Shown: positions 48,324 to 57,522, counted from the stretch's first letter. The stretch: 64,000 nt of DNA from Methylibium sp. Root1272 (GCF_001425905.1 NZ_LMDY01000001.1:130890-194889); one strand, 5' to 3'. The notes: generated by a model not told the origin, from the letters alone. Numbers and translations: made by a program.

Positions 48324-50120
48324 ATGGCACTGATCGACATCAAGGTCCCCGACATCGGTGACTTCAAGGACGTGGCGGTGATCGAGCTGCTGGTCAAGCC
48401 GGGCGACACCGTCTCGGCCGACCAGAGCCTGATCACCGTCGAGAGCGACAAGGCGTCGATGGAGATCCCGTCCTCGCACGCCGGCGTCGTGAAGGCGCTC
48501 AAGCTGAAGGTCGGCGACACCGTCAACGAAGGATCGGTGATCCTGTCGCTGGAAGCGGTGGGGGCCGAGCCCTCACCTCAACCCGCTCCCGCTGCCTCTC
48601 CCGCTCCCGCCCCGGCGGGAGAGGGCCGGGGTGAGGGTGGGGCGGTGGCGCCAGCCGCCGCGAGCTACGCCGGCGGCGCCGACCTCGAATGCGACCTGCT
48701 GGTGCTGGGGGCCGGCCCCGGCGGCTATTCGGCCGCCTTCCGCGGCGCCGACCTGGGCCTGAAGGTCGTGCTGGTCGAGCGCTACGCGACGCTCGGCGGC
48801 GTGTGCCTGAACGTCGGCTGCATCCCGTCGAAGGCGCTGCTGCACGTGGCCGCCGTGATGGACGAGGTCTCGCACTTCGAGTCCCTGGGCGTGAGTTTCG
48901 GCAAGCCGAGCGTGGACCTCGCCAGGCTCAAGGCCCACAAGGACAAGGTGGTCGGCAAGCTGACCGGTGGCCTGGCCGCGATGGCCAAGATGCGCAAGGT
49001 CACCGTGGTGACCGGCAGCGGTGAATTCGCCGACCCGCACCACCTGAAGGTCGTGCTGGCGAAGGACGGCGCGACGCAGACGATCCGCTTCAAGCACGCG
49101 ATCATCGCGGCCGGATCCGAAGCGGTGAAGCTGCCCTTCCTGCCGAAGGACGACCCACGCGTCGTCACGTCCACCGGCGCGCTCGAGCTGCGACAGCAGC
49201 CGAAGAAGATGCTGGTGATCGGCGGCGGCATCATCGGCCTGGAGATGGGCACGGTGTACTCCACGCTGGGGGCCAAGCTCGACGTGGTCGAGATGCTCGA
49301 CGGCCTGATGCAGGGCGCCGACCGCGACCTCGTCAAGGTGTGGCAGAAGATGAACGCGCCGCGCTTCGACAAGCTGATGCTCAAGACCAAGACGGTCGGC
49401 GCCGAAGCGACGAAGGACGGCGTCCGCGTGCAGTTCGAGGGGCTGGACGGCACGAAGAGCGAGGGCGTCTACGACCTCGTGCTGCAGGCCGTCGGCCGTA
49501 CGCCCAACGGCAAGAAGATCGGTGCCGAGAAGGCCGGCGTGATCGTCGGCGAGCGCGGCTTCGTTCCGGTCGACATCCAGATGCGCACCAACGTGCCGCA
49601 CATCTTCGCGATCGGCGACATCGTCGGCCAGCCGATGCTGGCGCACAAGGCGGTGCACGAGGCCCACGTGGCGGCCGAGGTGGCGGCCGGCGCGGTGCTC
49701 GGCGACGCCAAGCTGGCGACGAGCTCCTTCAACGCGCGCGTGATCCCGAGCGTGGCCTACACCGATCCGGAAGTGGCCTGGGTCGGGCTGACCGAGGACG
49801 AGGCCAAGGCGCGCGGTATCAAGGTGAAGAAGGGCCTGTTCCCGTGGACGGCCTCGGGCCGCGCGATCGCCAATGGCCGCGACGAGGGCTTCACCAAGCT
49901 GCTGTTCGACGAAGCATCGCACCGCATCGTCGGCGGGGGCATCGTCGGCACACATGCGGGCGACATGATCGGCGAGATCGCGCTGGCCATCGAGATGGGT
50001 GCCGACGCGGTGGACATCGGCAAGACCATCCACCCGCACCCGACGCTGGGCGAGAGCATCGGCATGGCGGCCGAGGTGGCGCACGGCTCGTGCACCGACC
50101 TGCCGCCGGCCAAACGCTGA
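48324..50120 (+). CDS. lpdA: Dihydrolipoamide dehydrogenase (E3) with N-terminal lipoyl domain
   Basis: 598 residues, longer than plain E3 (about 470) because a lipoyl domain (1-78) with its own ESDKASMEIPSS lysine precedes it. A Pro/Ala/Gly linker (about 80-115) follows, then the flavoprotein: FAD loop LGAGPGGYSAA, redox Cys pair in CLNVGCIPSK, NAD loop VIGGGIIGLEMG and the C-terminal His-Glu of HPHPTLGES. It reoxidises the lipoyl arm with NAD+. It starts 13 bases after aceF. The linker DNA is partly a palindromic repeat (48570-48637). Confidence 0.96.
   Translation: MALIDIKVPDIGDFKDVAVIELLVKPGDTVSADQSLITVESDKASMEIPSSHAGVVKALKLKVGDTVNEGSVILSLEAVGAEPSPQPAPAASPAPAPAGEGRGEGGAVAPAAASYAGGADLECDLLVLGAGPGGYSAAFRGADLGLKVVLVERYATLGGVCLNVGCIPSKALLHVAAVMDEVSHFESLGVSFGKPSVDLARLKAHKDKVVGKLTGGLAAMAKMRKVTVVTGSGEFADPHHLKVVLAKDGATQTIRFKHAIIAAGSEAVKLPFLPKDDPRVVTSTGALELRQQPKKMLVIGGGIIGLEMGTVYSTLGAKLDVVEMLDGLMQGADRDLVKVWQKMNAPRFDKLMLKTKTVGAEATKDGVRVQFEGLDGTKSEGVYDLVLQAVGRTPNGKKIGAEKAGVIVGERGFVPVDIQMRTNVPHIFAIGDIVGQPMLAHKAVHEAHVAAEVAAGAVLGDAKLATSSFNARVIPSVAYTDPEVAWVGLTEDEAKARGIKVKKGLFPWTASGRAIANGRDEGFTKLLFDEASHRIVGGGIVGTHAGDMIGEIALAIEMGADAVDIGKTIHPHPTLGESIGMAAEVAHGSCTDLPPAKR
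48570..48637. repeat. Palindromic repeat element inside the lpdA linker
   Basis: Outer arms CCCTCACC (48570-48577) and GGTGAGGG (48630-48637) enclose inner arms CTCCCGCC (48604-48611) and GGCGGGAG (48614-48621). The CCCTCACCCC/CTCCCGCC vocabulary is that of a widespread intergenic palindrome of proteobacteria. Here it is translated in frame as a Pro/Ala then GEGRGEGG linker. Confidence 0.7.
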
Positions 50121-50133
50121 GACGCGTCGCCGC

Positions 50134-50928
50134 TCAGTCGAAGCGCGCTCGCACCGCCCCGAGAACGCCGAACGTTGCTTCGAACACCTGGCCCTGCTCA
50201 GCCGGGTGAGCACGGGTGAGGCCGCCGGTGAGCACCAGCGCACCGGCCGGCACGGACTGGCCGCGCTCGGCCAGGAAGTCGGCCAGCCAGGCCAGCGCGA
50301 GCAGCGGGTCGCCCATCGCGTCGGCGCCGCGACCGCGGTCGAGCACGTGGCCGTCGGCGCTCAACTCGACCGCCACGGCGGCGAGATCGAGGTCGTCGCG
50401 CCACGCTGTCGGCGGGCCGGTCACGAAGCCCGCGCTGGAGCTGTTGTCGGCGATGTTGTCGACCGTGCTGAAGCGGTAGTCCGGATAGCGGGTGTCGACG
50501 ATCTCGAGCGCCGGCAGCACCGCCTCCAGGTGACTCGACACGCTCGCGCGGGTGTGGCCGGGTCCGGCGAGTTCGCGGCCGAGCCGCAACGCGATCTCGG
50601 GCTCGACACGCGGGTGGATCAGCCGAGCACGGGCGATCGCCCGGCCCTCGGCGCCGAGCCGGTGCTGTTCGGTGAGCACGCCGTAGTTCGGATGGGCGAT
50701 GCCCATCTGCGCGCGCATCGCTGCGCTGGTGTAGCCGAGCTTGAAGCCGATCGGCGGCACGCCGCGGCGTCGCAACGTCGCGGCCTGGATCGCGTAGGCA
50801 TCGGGTTCGTCGAGGCCGGGGTGGACCGAGCTCAACAGCGCCGTCGGCGTGCACCCGACCTCGGCCGCCCACAGGCGCGCGGAACAATCGTCAAGGATCT
50901 GATCTGAGGTCCGTACAGAAGGATTCAT
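50134..50928 (-). CDS. 2-keto-4-pentenoate hydratase-like enzyme
   Basis: Fumarylacetoacetate-hydrolase-fold protein of 264 residues, MhpD/DmpE/HpaH group. Members hydrate 2-oxopent-4-enoate or similar dienoates after meta ring cleavage. The catalytic lysine region is GFKLGYTS (K63), metal ligands E109 and E111 are in RVEPEIALRL, and TGGLTRAHPAEQGQ is typical of the C-terminus. AAGG lies before ATG 50928, only 4 bases after the reductase stop. Its GC content is native-like, unlike the three genes upstream. Substrate is uncertain, since no ring-cleavage dioxygenase is in view. Confidence 0.85.
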   Translation of the reverse strand: MNPSVRTSDQILDDCSARLWAAEVGCTPTALLSSVHPGLDEPDAYAIQAATLRRRGVPPIGFKLGYTSAAMRAQMGIAHPNYGVLTEQHRLGAEGRAIARARLIHPRVEPEIALRLGRELAGPGHTRASVSSHLEAVLPALEIVDTRYPDYRFSTVDNIADNSSSAGFVTGPPTAWRDDLDLAAVAVELSADGHVLDRGRGADAMGDPLLALAWLADFLAERGQSVPAGALVLTGGLTRAHPAEQGQVFEATFGVLGAVRARFD

Positions 50929-50932
50929 CGCC

Positions 50933-52312
50933 TTAGGGGTCCGTTGTGATGAATGGTTCATTGCTCGGTTTACGCAAGGTGACGAACTCCTCCGCGGAGG
51001 TCGGATGAACACCGAGGGTGGTATCGAACACCCGCTTGGTTGCGCCGGCTCTCAAGGCGATGGCAATGCCTTGAATGATTTCGGCTGCGTCGGATCCCAC
51101 CATGTGTGCACCCACGACGCGGTCGCTGGCGTGATCTACGAGAAGTTTCATGAAAGTTCGTTCGTTGCCTCCGGCCAATGTCTGTTTGAGGGCGCGAAAG
51201 CTGGACTTGTAGACCACCACGTCGCAATACCGGAGCCGTGCTTGCGCTTCGGTCAGCCCGACGGTCGCGATGGCCGGCTGGCTGAATACGGCGCTCGGGA
51301 TCAATTCGTAATCCACCCGCGGACCTTCTTCGCCAAGGAGATGTCTGACCAGTTGCATGCCTTCGGATAGGGCGACCGGGGTGAGTTGAGTGCGGTCGAT
51401 TACGTCGCCGATCGCGTAGATCGAGGGCTCATGGGTCTGTAAATGTTCGTTTACGACAATAGCGCCATTGGCCTGCTGCCGGACGCTTGTATTTTCCAGA
51501 CCAAGCCCCGCAACATTGGGGAGACGCCCCGTGGCATAGAGGACGCAATCAGTCAATTCGCGACTGCCGTCACTGAACGTCACGAGCAAGCATCCATCCG
51601 CCTGTTTTTCGATAGCGCATATGCCGCAGCCGAAGTTAAGGAGTACGCCCCGCTTGCTCATCTCCTCAGCTGTGATCCGGCGTATGTCCTCGTCAAAGCC
51701 GCGCAGGAATAACTCGCCGCGATACACCAGTCGAGTCCGTGTACCGAGACCGGCGGCGATGCCGGCGAGTTCAAGGGCAATATAGCCTCCACCGACAATG
51801 ACCGCTCGCTTTGGGAAATGCTCGAGGGAAAAGATGTCATTTGAGGTGATCGCATGTTCGCGCCCCGGCACATCCGGCACGAACGGCCAGCCCCCGGTGG
51901 CGATCACAATGCGTTCGGCGCTCCAATTGCGTGCACCCACGCTGACCATGTGCGCTCCTGTGATCGTCGCGCGGCCCTCGATCAGCTGGCAGCCGGAATT
52001 GACCAGCAGCGCGCGGTAGACGCTGGTTAGACGTTCAATCTCGGCATCCGTGTTGTCCCGCAAGGTCGACCAGTTGAACGCAACTTCGGCCAAGCGCCAT
52101 CCATAGCCGCGTGCCTGTTGGAACGCTTCGGCGAACTGCGCGGCGTACGCGAAGAGCTTCTTCGGGATGCAGCCGACATTTACGCAGGTGCCACCCAGCC
52201 GAGAAACTTCGGCGACAGCGACGCGCATCCCTCGCTCGCTCGCCATGCGAGCCGCCCGCACACCACCTGAACCAGCCCCGATTACAAACAGGTCAAAGTC
52301 GTAGCACTTCAC
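50933..52312 (-). CDS. gor: Glutathione-disulfide reductase
   Basis: NADPH:GSSG oxidoreductase of 459 residues. FAD loop VIGAGSGGVRAARMA, redox pair C43/C48 in GGTCVNVGCIPKK, NADPH loop VGGGYIALELAG followed by arginines (LVYRG, LRGFD) that select NADPH, and the C-terminal proton-relay His436/Glu441 in GVHPTSAEEF. ATG overlaps the GST stop (ATGA). GC content is clearly lower than in the surrounding genes (53% in one line counted by hand). It would regenerate glutathione for the adjacent transferase. Confidence 0.94.
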   Translation of the reverse strand: MKCYDFDLFVIGAGSGGVRAARMASERGMRVAVAEVSRLGGTCVNVGCIPKKLFAYAAQFAEAFQQARGYGWRLAEVAFNWSTLRDNTDAEIERLTSVYRALLVNSGCQLIEGRATITGAHMVSVGARNWSAERIVIATGGWPFVPDVPGREHAITSNDIFSLEHFPKRAVIVGGGYIALELAGIAAGLGTRTRLVYRGELFLRGFDEDIRRITAEEMSKRGVLLNFGCGICAIEKQADGCLLVTFSDGSRELTDCVLYATGRLPNVAGLGLENTSVRQQANGAIVVNEHLQTHEPSIYAIGDVIDRTQLTPVALSEGMQLVRHLLGEEGPRVDYELIPSAVFSQPAIATVGLTEAQARLRYCDVVVYKSSFRALKQTLAGGNERTFMKLLVDHASDRVVGAHMVGSDAAEIIQGIAIALRAGATKRVFDTTLGVHPTSAEEFVTLRKPSNEPFITTDP

Positions 52313-53121
52313 GCGTTCGCCCTTGAGTCGCTCGACGATGCTAAGTGCGTGCTGATCGTCCGCCAGGCTGACTCACCCTTGGTGAGCAGATCGATCTGAA
52401 CTTCGGGCGGAAAATCGCGAGCCACAGAGTCCTCGTACGACTCGCGCCCGCGGCAGCGCAAAAACCAGTCGGCCACCCGAGGGCAATCCTCGTACATGAG
52501 GGTCCAGCCGAACTGCAAGACGGTTTGGAAGTAGGGTGCCAAGCACACGTCGGCGAGGCTGAAGGCGTCACTCACCATCCAGCGGTGCTGGGCCAGCGCC
52601 GCTTCCATATCGAGGATCGTCTGGCGGTACACGTGTACTGCGTCGACGACATCTGGGGCCTCGAGTCCAAACTTGACCAAGCGTCTCTGGCGCTCGCGGC
52701 GTGGTTTTTCCGGGATCCGCGCCAACAACGCTTCACGCTCTGCCTCGCTTTTCTCCATCAGTGCGGGACGCATCACCAGTGGCCACTGCAAGGCTCCGCA
52801 GGACGGATGAAGCTTGTTGTCTACATGCTTCATCCACAGCCGCATATTTGCCAACTGGTAGGGATGGGTGGGTTTGAGGCCGGTATTGGGATACGCATCA
52901 TCCAAATATTCGCAGATGACGCTGGATTCAATAACCGGGCGACCATCGTGGACCAAGGTAGGCACAACACCCAGTGGATTGAGTTTCAGGTATTCCGGCC
53001 GCAAGTTCTCCTTCTGCGATAGATCGACATGGTGCTTGATCCACTCCAGCTTCTTTTCGGCCAGGACGATGCGAACTTTCTGGGCACAGGGTGACATCGG
53101 GTGGGTATACAGCTCGAGCAT
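52309..53121 (-). CDS. Glutathione S-transferase family protein
   Basis: 270 residues. Thioredoxin-fold N-terminal domain with S10 in HPMSPCAQKVRIVLAEK, cis-Pro54 in LGVVPTL and the gamma-glutamyl-binding E65-S66 in PVIESSVICEYL; an all-helical C-terminal domain follows. VICEYLDDAYP and the following RLWMKHVD region recall the LigF-type beta-etherase group, but this is similarity by eye, not assignment. First gene of a GST-gor-hydratase operon, divergent from a LysR gene. Its likely role is glutathione conjugation or thiolysis of an aromatic or chlorinated substrate. Confidence 0.85.
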   Translation of the reverse strand: MLELYTHPMSPCAQKVRIVLAEKKLEWIKHHVDLSQKENLRPEYLKLNPLGVVPTLVHDGRPVIESSVICEYLDDAYPNTGLKPTHPYQLANMRLWMKHVDNKLHPSCGALQWPLVMRPALMEKSEAEREALLARIPEKPRRERQRRLVKFGLEAPDVVDAVHVYRQTILDMEAALAQHRWMVSDAFSLADVCLAPYFQTVLQFGWTLMYEDCPRVADWFLRCRGRESYEDSVARDFPPEVQIDLLTKGESAWRTISTHLASSSDSRANA

Positions 53122-53232
53122 GGAAACTCCGGTGGTGGTTGCGCTGGTCGGGTAGCCGGTCGATGGACTCGACGATTCGCAAGCCTATCGTCCCCGCTGC
53201 TTGGCGATAATCATCACAAGCGGCAAAGACGC

Positions 53233-53249
53233 TGTGAATCGAGTTCACA
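53233..53249. promoter_or_regulatory. LysR-type operator (perfect T-N11-A dyad)
   Basis: TGTGAATCGAGTTCACA has 6-bp arms around a 5-base centre and contains T-N11-A. It lies just upstream of the LysR ribosome site, in the 143-base divergent region between the LysR gene and the GST operon. Confidence 0.6.
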
Positions 53250-53264
53250 AATCAGGAGGGTGGC

Positions 53265-54164
53265 TTGGATAAATGGACCGAGATGCAGGTGTTCGTGGAA
53301 TCGGTCAAGCGCGGCAGCTTTTCCGCTGCCGGGCGCCAGTTGAATCTTTCGCCGTCGGCGATCAGCAAGCTGCTCTCGCGACTGGAATCCAGGTTGGGCG
53401 TACGGTTGATCAATCGCACGACGCGCAGCCTCAGCCTGACCGAGGGCGGTGAGTGCTATTTCAAGCGATGCCTGGAGATCCTGGCCGAGATCGAGAACGC
53501 CGAAGATTCGCTGACCAGCTTCGTGCGCGAGCCGACGGGTACTCTGCGCATCAACAGCACCCAGGGCTTCGCCAAGCACCAGTTGCTGGAGCTCATGGCT
53601 GAATTTCAGGGGCGCTACCCGCGTTTGACGCTGGAGTTCCAGATCACCGGGCAGGCGATCGACCTGATCGACGAAGGCGTGGATCTGGCGATCCGACTGG
53701 GCGAATTGAGAGATACCAGTCTTGTCGGCCGCAAGCTCGGCGAGAGTCAGCGCCTGGTCTGCGCCAGTCCCCGGTATCTGAAAGTCAGAGGACGACCGAC
53801 GCGGCCATCGGACCTGTTACAGCACGATTGCCTTCGCCTGTCCACCAGCGATCTCTTCAATCAATGGCATTTCACCAGCACCGAGGGACCGGAGCTGGTC
53901 AATGTCCAAGGGCATTTCGTGACCGACAACGTCGATGTGCTTCACGAATACGCACGACTGGGTGGAGGTATCGTCCGTCTGTCTGCATTCATGGTGGCCA
54001 AGGATATTGCGGCAGGACGCTTGGTGCCGTTACTGACCGACTATCACATTGATAAGCAATTGATTTATGCGGTCTATCCTCATCGCAGACACCTGCCGGC
54101 CAAGGTGAGAGTGCTGCTGGAGTATTTGACCGAGAAGTTTTCGCCGAAACCACCTTGGAATTAA
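53265..54164 (+). CDS. LysR-family transcriptional regulator
   Basis: 299 residues. N-terminal winged helix-turn-helix (about 1-60; FVESVKRGSFSAAGRQLNLS and the following SAISKLLSRLE) and a periplasmic-binding-like effector domain. This is the AaeR/DsdC-like subgroup with the IRLGELRDTSLVGRKL segment. TTG 53265 is chosen because AGGAGG lies 5 bases upstream; the first ATG is six codons later. Lower GC than the genes around it (about 55% in lines counted by hand). Divergent from the GST operon, which it probably controls along with itself. Confidence 0.9.
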   Translation: MDKWTEMQVFVESVKRGSFSAAGRQLNLSPSAISKLLSRLESRLGVRLINRTTRSLSLTEGGECYFKRCLEILAEIENAEDSLTSFVREPTGTLRINSTQGFAKHQLLELMAEFQGRYPRLTLEFQITGQAIDLIDEGVDLAIRLGELRDTSLVGRKLGESQRLVCASPRYLKVRGRPTRPSDLLQHDCLRLSTSDLFNQWHFTSTEGPELVNVQGHFVTDNVDVLHEYARLGGGIVRLSAFMVAKDIAAGRLVPLLTDYHIDKQLIYAVYPHRRHLPAKVRVLLEYLTEKFSPKPPWN

Positions 54165-54222
54165 TAGCGATGATCTCGATCGCGCCGGTTATCTCCGTCC
54201 CGCCAAATCCTGCGTTGCTTCA

Positions 54223-54254
54223 GAAAAAGGAAGAGCCCGCCGAGGCGGGCTCTT
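54223..54254 (-). terminator. Terminator of hppA, also facing the LysR gene
   Basis: AAGAGCCCGCC (54231-54241) and GGCGGGCTCTT (54244-54254) form an 11-bp stem. On the minus strand it is followed by CCTTTTTC, a good T-tract for hppA. It also lies at the 3' side of the LysR gene. Confidence 0.85.
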
Positions 54255-54272
54255 GTCGATCCCGTGATCGGG

Positions 54273-56741
54273 CTACTCGAGCTTCACCTCGACGCGCCGA
54301 GCCTCGGCCGCATCGCCGGCATTGAGCTGCTCGGGCTTCTTCAGCTCGACCTTGTCTTCGGCCACACCCGCCGCCTTCAAGGCGTCGCGCACGGCCAGCG
54401 CGCGCTGCTTGGCGAGCTCGACGTTCTTGTCCGGGTCGCCGGTGGCGTCGTGATAGCCGCTGACCACGGCCTTCTTGCCCGCCGCCACGCCCTTGGCCAC
54501 GTCGGCCAGGGCCTCGGCCGCGCCGCCCGCCAGGGCCGACGAGGCGGTGGCGAAGTAGAACTTCACCACGCCGTTCTCGACCTTGATGCTGGCGCCGTCG
54601 GCACCGGCCACCGCAGGGGCCGGTGCCGGAGCCGGGGCTTCGACCGCCGTCGGCGCAGCGTGCGATGCCGCGCCGTCATGCCCGGCCGCGGCCGGCAGCA
54701 GCGGCACGATCAACAGCGCCACGATGTTGATGATCTTGATCAACGGGTTGACGGCCGGGCCGGCAGTGTCCTTGTACGGGTCGCCCACGGTGTCGCCCGT
54801 GACGGCCGCCTTGTGGGCCTCGCTGCCCTTGCCGCCGAAGTGACCTTCCTCGATGTACTTCTTGGCGTTGTCCCACGCGCCGCCGCCGGTGCACATCGAA
54901 ATCGCGACGAACAGACCGGTGACGATGGTGCCCATCAGCAGGCCACCGAGCGCCGCCGGGCCGAGCAGCAGCCCGACGACGATGGGCACCACCACGGGCA
55001 GCAGGCTGGGGATGATCATCTCCTTGATCGCCGCCGAGGTGAGCATGTCGACCGCCGCGCTGTAGTCGGGCTTGCGCTTGCCGGCCATGATCTGGCCGTC
55101 CTGGAACTGGCGGCGCACTTCGACCACCACGGAACCGGCGGCGCGGCCCACGGCCTCCATCGCCATCGCACCGAACAGGTAGGGGATCAGGCCGCCGATG
55201 AAGAGGCCGACGATCACCGACGGGTTGCTGAGATCGAAGCTCACCAGCTTGCCGGCGGCCTCGAGCGTGTGCGTGTAGTCGGCGAACAGCACCAGCGCGG
55301 CGAGACCGGCCGAGCCGATCGCGTAGCCCTTGGTCACCGCCTTGGTCGTGTTGCCGACGGCGTCCAGCGGGTCGGTGATGTCGCGCACGCTCGACGGCAG
55401 CTCGGCCATCTCGGCGATACCGCCGGCGTTGTCGGTGATCGGACCGTAGGCGTCGAGCGCCACCACGATGCCGGCCAGGCTCAGCATCGACGTGGCGGCC
55501 ACCGCGATGCCGTACAGGCCACCGAGCTGGTAGGACGCCAGGATGGCGCCGCAGACGAACACCACCGGCCAGGCCGTCGAGCGCATCGACACGCCCAGGC
55601 CGGCGATCACGTTGGTGCCGTGGCCGGTGGTCGAGGCCTGCGCCACGTGCTTGACGGGTGCGTACTGGGTGCCGGTGTAGTACTCGGTGATCCACACCAG
55701 CAGCGCCGTCAGCACCAGGCCGACGACCGCGGCGCCGAACAGGCGCAACTGGGTGCCGGTCTCGTAGATCGCGTTGTCGGGCATCACCCACTTGGTGATG
55801 AAGAAGAAGCCGACCAGCGAGATCACGCCGGCGACGATCAGGCCCTTGTACAGCGCCGGCATCACGTTCTTCATGCCGGGCGTGGCCTTCACAGCGCTGC
55901 AGCCGATGATCGATGCGATGATCGAGAAGCCGCCCAGCGCCAGCGGGTAGAGCGCGGCCTGCATCGGCGCGGCCACCACCATCAGAGAGCCCAGCACCAT
56001 CGTCGCGATCAGCGTGACGGCGTAGGTCTCGAACAGGTCGGCCGCCATGCCGGCGCAGTCGCCGACGTTGTCGCCCACGTTGTCGGCGATCACCGCCGGG
56101 TTGCGCGGGTCGTCCTCGGGGATGCCGGCCTCGACCTTGCCCACCAGGTCGGCGCCGACGTCGGCCCCCTTGGTGAAGATGCCGCCGCCCAGCCGCGCGA
56201 AGATCGAGATCAGGCTGGACCCGAAGGCGAAGCCCAGCAGCGGCTTCAGCGCCGGTGCCAGACCGCTGGTCGGCGTGACCTGGCCATTGCTGGTGAGGAA
56301 CCAGAACACGATGCCCACGCCGAGCAGCCCGAGGCCCACCACCAGCATGCCGGTGATGGCGCCGCCCTTGAAGGCCACGTCGAGCGCCTCCTTCATGCCG
56401 CGCGTGGCCGCCTGGGCGGTGCGCACGTTCGCCTTGACCGACACGTTCATGCCGATGAAGCCGCAGGCGCCCGACAGCACCGCACCGATCACGAAGGCCA
56501 CCGCGGTGGGCAGGCCGATGAAGATGCCGATCAGCACCGTGAGGATCACGCCGACGATGGCGATGGTGCGGTACTGCCGCGCCAGATAGGCGGCCGCGCC
56601 TTGCTGGATGGCTGCCGCGATCTCCTGCATGCGGGCGTTGCCCGCGTCCTGTTTGAGGATCCAGCTGCGCTGGACAAAGCCGTAGACGACGGCCGCGAAA
56701 CCGCAGAGCAGCGCAAAGATGAGCGCCAGGGAACTGGACAT
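54273..56741 (-). CDS. hppA: Membrane H+-pyrophosphatase with C-terminal OmpA-like domain
   Basis: Hydrolyses PPi and pumps protons outward. 822 residues: about 680 residues with sixteen predicted helices, then an Ala/Pro linker (about 680-715) and an OmpA-like domain (about 716-822). Pump motifs include [18 protein letters not shown] and [25 protein letters not shown] has Lys where K+-dependent enzymes have Ala, pointing to a K+-independent proton pump. The OmpA part shows SGYHDATG (Asp765), the NVELAKQRA helix with Arg780 and ARRVEV, the residues that bind diaminopimelate in OmpA. GGAAGGAGA precedes ATG 56741. Divergent from ppa. Confidence 0.93.
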   Translation of the reverse strand: MSSSLALIFALLCGFAAVVYGFVQRSWILKQDAGNARMQEIAAAIQQGAAAYLARQYRTIAIVGVILTVLIGIFIGLPTAVAFVIGAVLSGACGFIGMNVSVKANVRTAQAATRGMKEALDVAFKGGAITGMLVVGLGLLGVGIVFWFLTSNGQVTPTSGLAPALKPLLGFAFGSSLISIFARLGGGIFTKGADVGADLVGKVEAGIPEDDPRNPAVIADNVGDNVGDCAGMAADLFETYAVTLIATMVLGSLMVVAAPMQAALYPLALGGFSIIASIIGCSAVKATPGMKNVMPALYKGLIVAGVISLVGFFFITKWVMPDNAIYETGTQLRLFGAAVVGLVLTALLVWITEYYTGTQYAPVKHVAQASTTGHGTNVIAGLGVSMRSTAWPVVFVCGAILASYQLGGLYGIAVAATSMLSLAGIVVALDAYGPITDNAGGIAEMAELPSSVRDITDPLDAVGNTTKAVTKGYAIGSAGLAALVLFADYTHTLEAAGKLVSFDLSNPSVIVGLFIGGLIPYLFGAMAMEAVGRAAGSVVVEVRRQFQDGQIMAGKRKPDYSAAVDMLTSAAIKEMIIPSLLPVVVPIVVGLLLGPAALGGLLMGTIVTGLFVAISMCTGGGAWDNAKKYIEEGHFGGKGSEAHKAAVTGDTVGDPYKDTAGPAVNPLIKIINIVALLIVPLLPAAAGHDGAASHAAPTAVEAPAPAPAPAVAGADGASIKVENGVVKFYFATASSALAGGAAEALADVAKGVAAGKKAVVSGYHDATGDPDKNVELAKQRALAVRDALKAAGVAEDKVELKKPEQLNAGDAAEARRVEVKLE

Positions 56742-56982
56742 GGAAAGGGTCTCCTTCCTCGTTAGAGGTCCTCGGTGAAAGGGCTTGCACCGCGACTCTT
56801 CGCTGAAGACACCACGCTCGTGGCATCCCGGCCGGGTTGCCGGCGCATGCTAAGTGAAGCCCCTCGAAGCCGCAATGGAATTGGCGCGTGCGGTCCGGCA
56901 CGGTCGCGCAGGGCCTCGGTCAGTCCCACGACAGGCCGCTGCTTAGAATTCGGGTTTCCCCGCGATTCCGGAGACAGGACCC

Positions 56983-57522
56983 ATGAGTCTGCACAAAGTG
57001 ACCCCCGGCGCCAAGGCGCCCGAGCAGTTCAACGTGATCATCGAGATCCCGATGAACGCCGACCCGATCAAGTACGAGGTCGACAAGGAAAGCGGCGCGC
57101 TGTTCGTCGATCGCTTCATGACGACCGCGATGCACTATCCCTGCAACTACGGCTACGTGCCGCAGACGCTCTCCGACGATGGGGACCCGGTCGACGTGCT
57201 GGTGATCACGCCTTTTGCGCTGACCCCGGGCGTGGTGGTGACCTGCCGGGCCATCGGCGTGCTGAAGATGGAAGACGAGGCCGGCGGCGACGCCAAGGTC
57301 CTGGCTGTGCCCACCACCAAGATCCTGCCGATCTACGACCACTGGAAAAAGCCGGAGGACATCAACCAGATGCGCCTGAAGGCGATCCAGCACTTCTTCG
57401 AGCACTACAAGGACCTCGAGGCCGGCAAGTGGGTCAAGGTGCAAGGTTGGGAAGGCCCGGAAAGCGCGCAGGCTGAAGTGCGCTCCGGCATGGAGAACTA
57501 CCTCAAGGCCAAGAAAGTCTGA
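56983..57522 (+). CDS. ppa: Soluble inorganic pyrophosphatase
   Basis: Family I pyrophosphatase of 179 residues, hydrolysing PPi in the cytoplasm to pull biosynthetic reactions. Metal-binding [22 protein letters not shown] and [10 protein letters not shown] are canonical. GGAGACAGG precedes the ATG. It diverges from the membrane pyrophosphatase across 241 bases (56742-56982) that contain no other gene; TAGAAT at 56944-56949 is a possible -10 box. Confidence 0.96.
   Translation: MSLHKVTPGAKAPEQFNVIIEIPMNADPIKYEVDKESGALFVDRFMTTAMHYPCNYGYVPQTLSDDGDPVDVLVITPFALTPGVVVTCRAIGVLKMEDEAGGDAKVLAVPTTKILPIYDHWKKPEDINQMRLKAIQHFFEHYKDLEAGKWVKVQGWEGPESAQAEVRSGMENYLKAKKV

Noticed and set aside
50134-54164. 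Genomic island with integrase or attachment sites
   Set aside because: Composition shifts, but I found no integrase, transposase, tRNA edge or flanking direct repeats, so no mobile element is claimed.
54264-56765. An 833-codon open frame antisense to hppA
   Set aside because: It exactly mirrors the pyrophosphatase gene and shows His/Gly/Asp-rich shadow composition with no recognisable domain.
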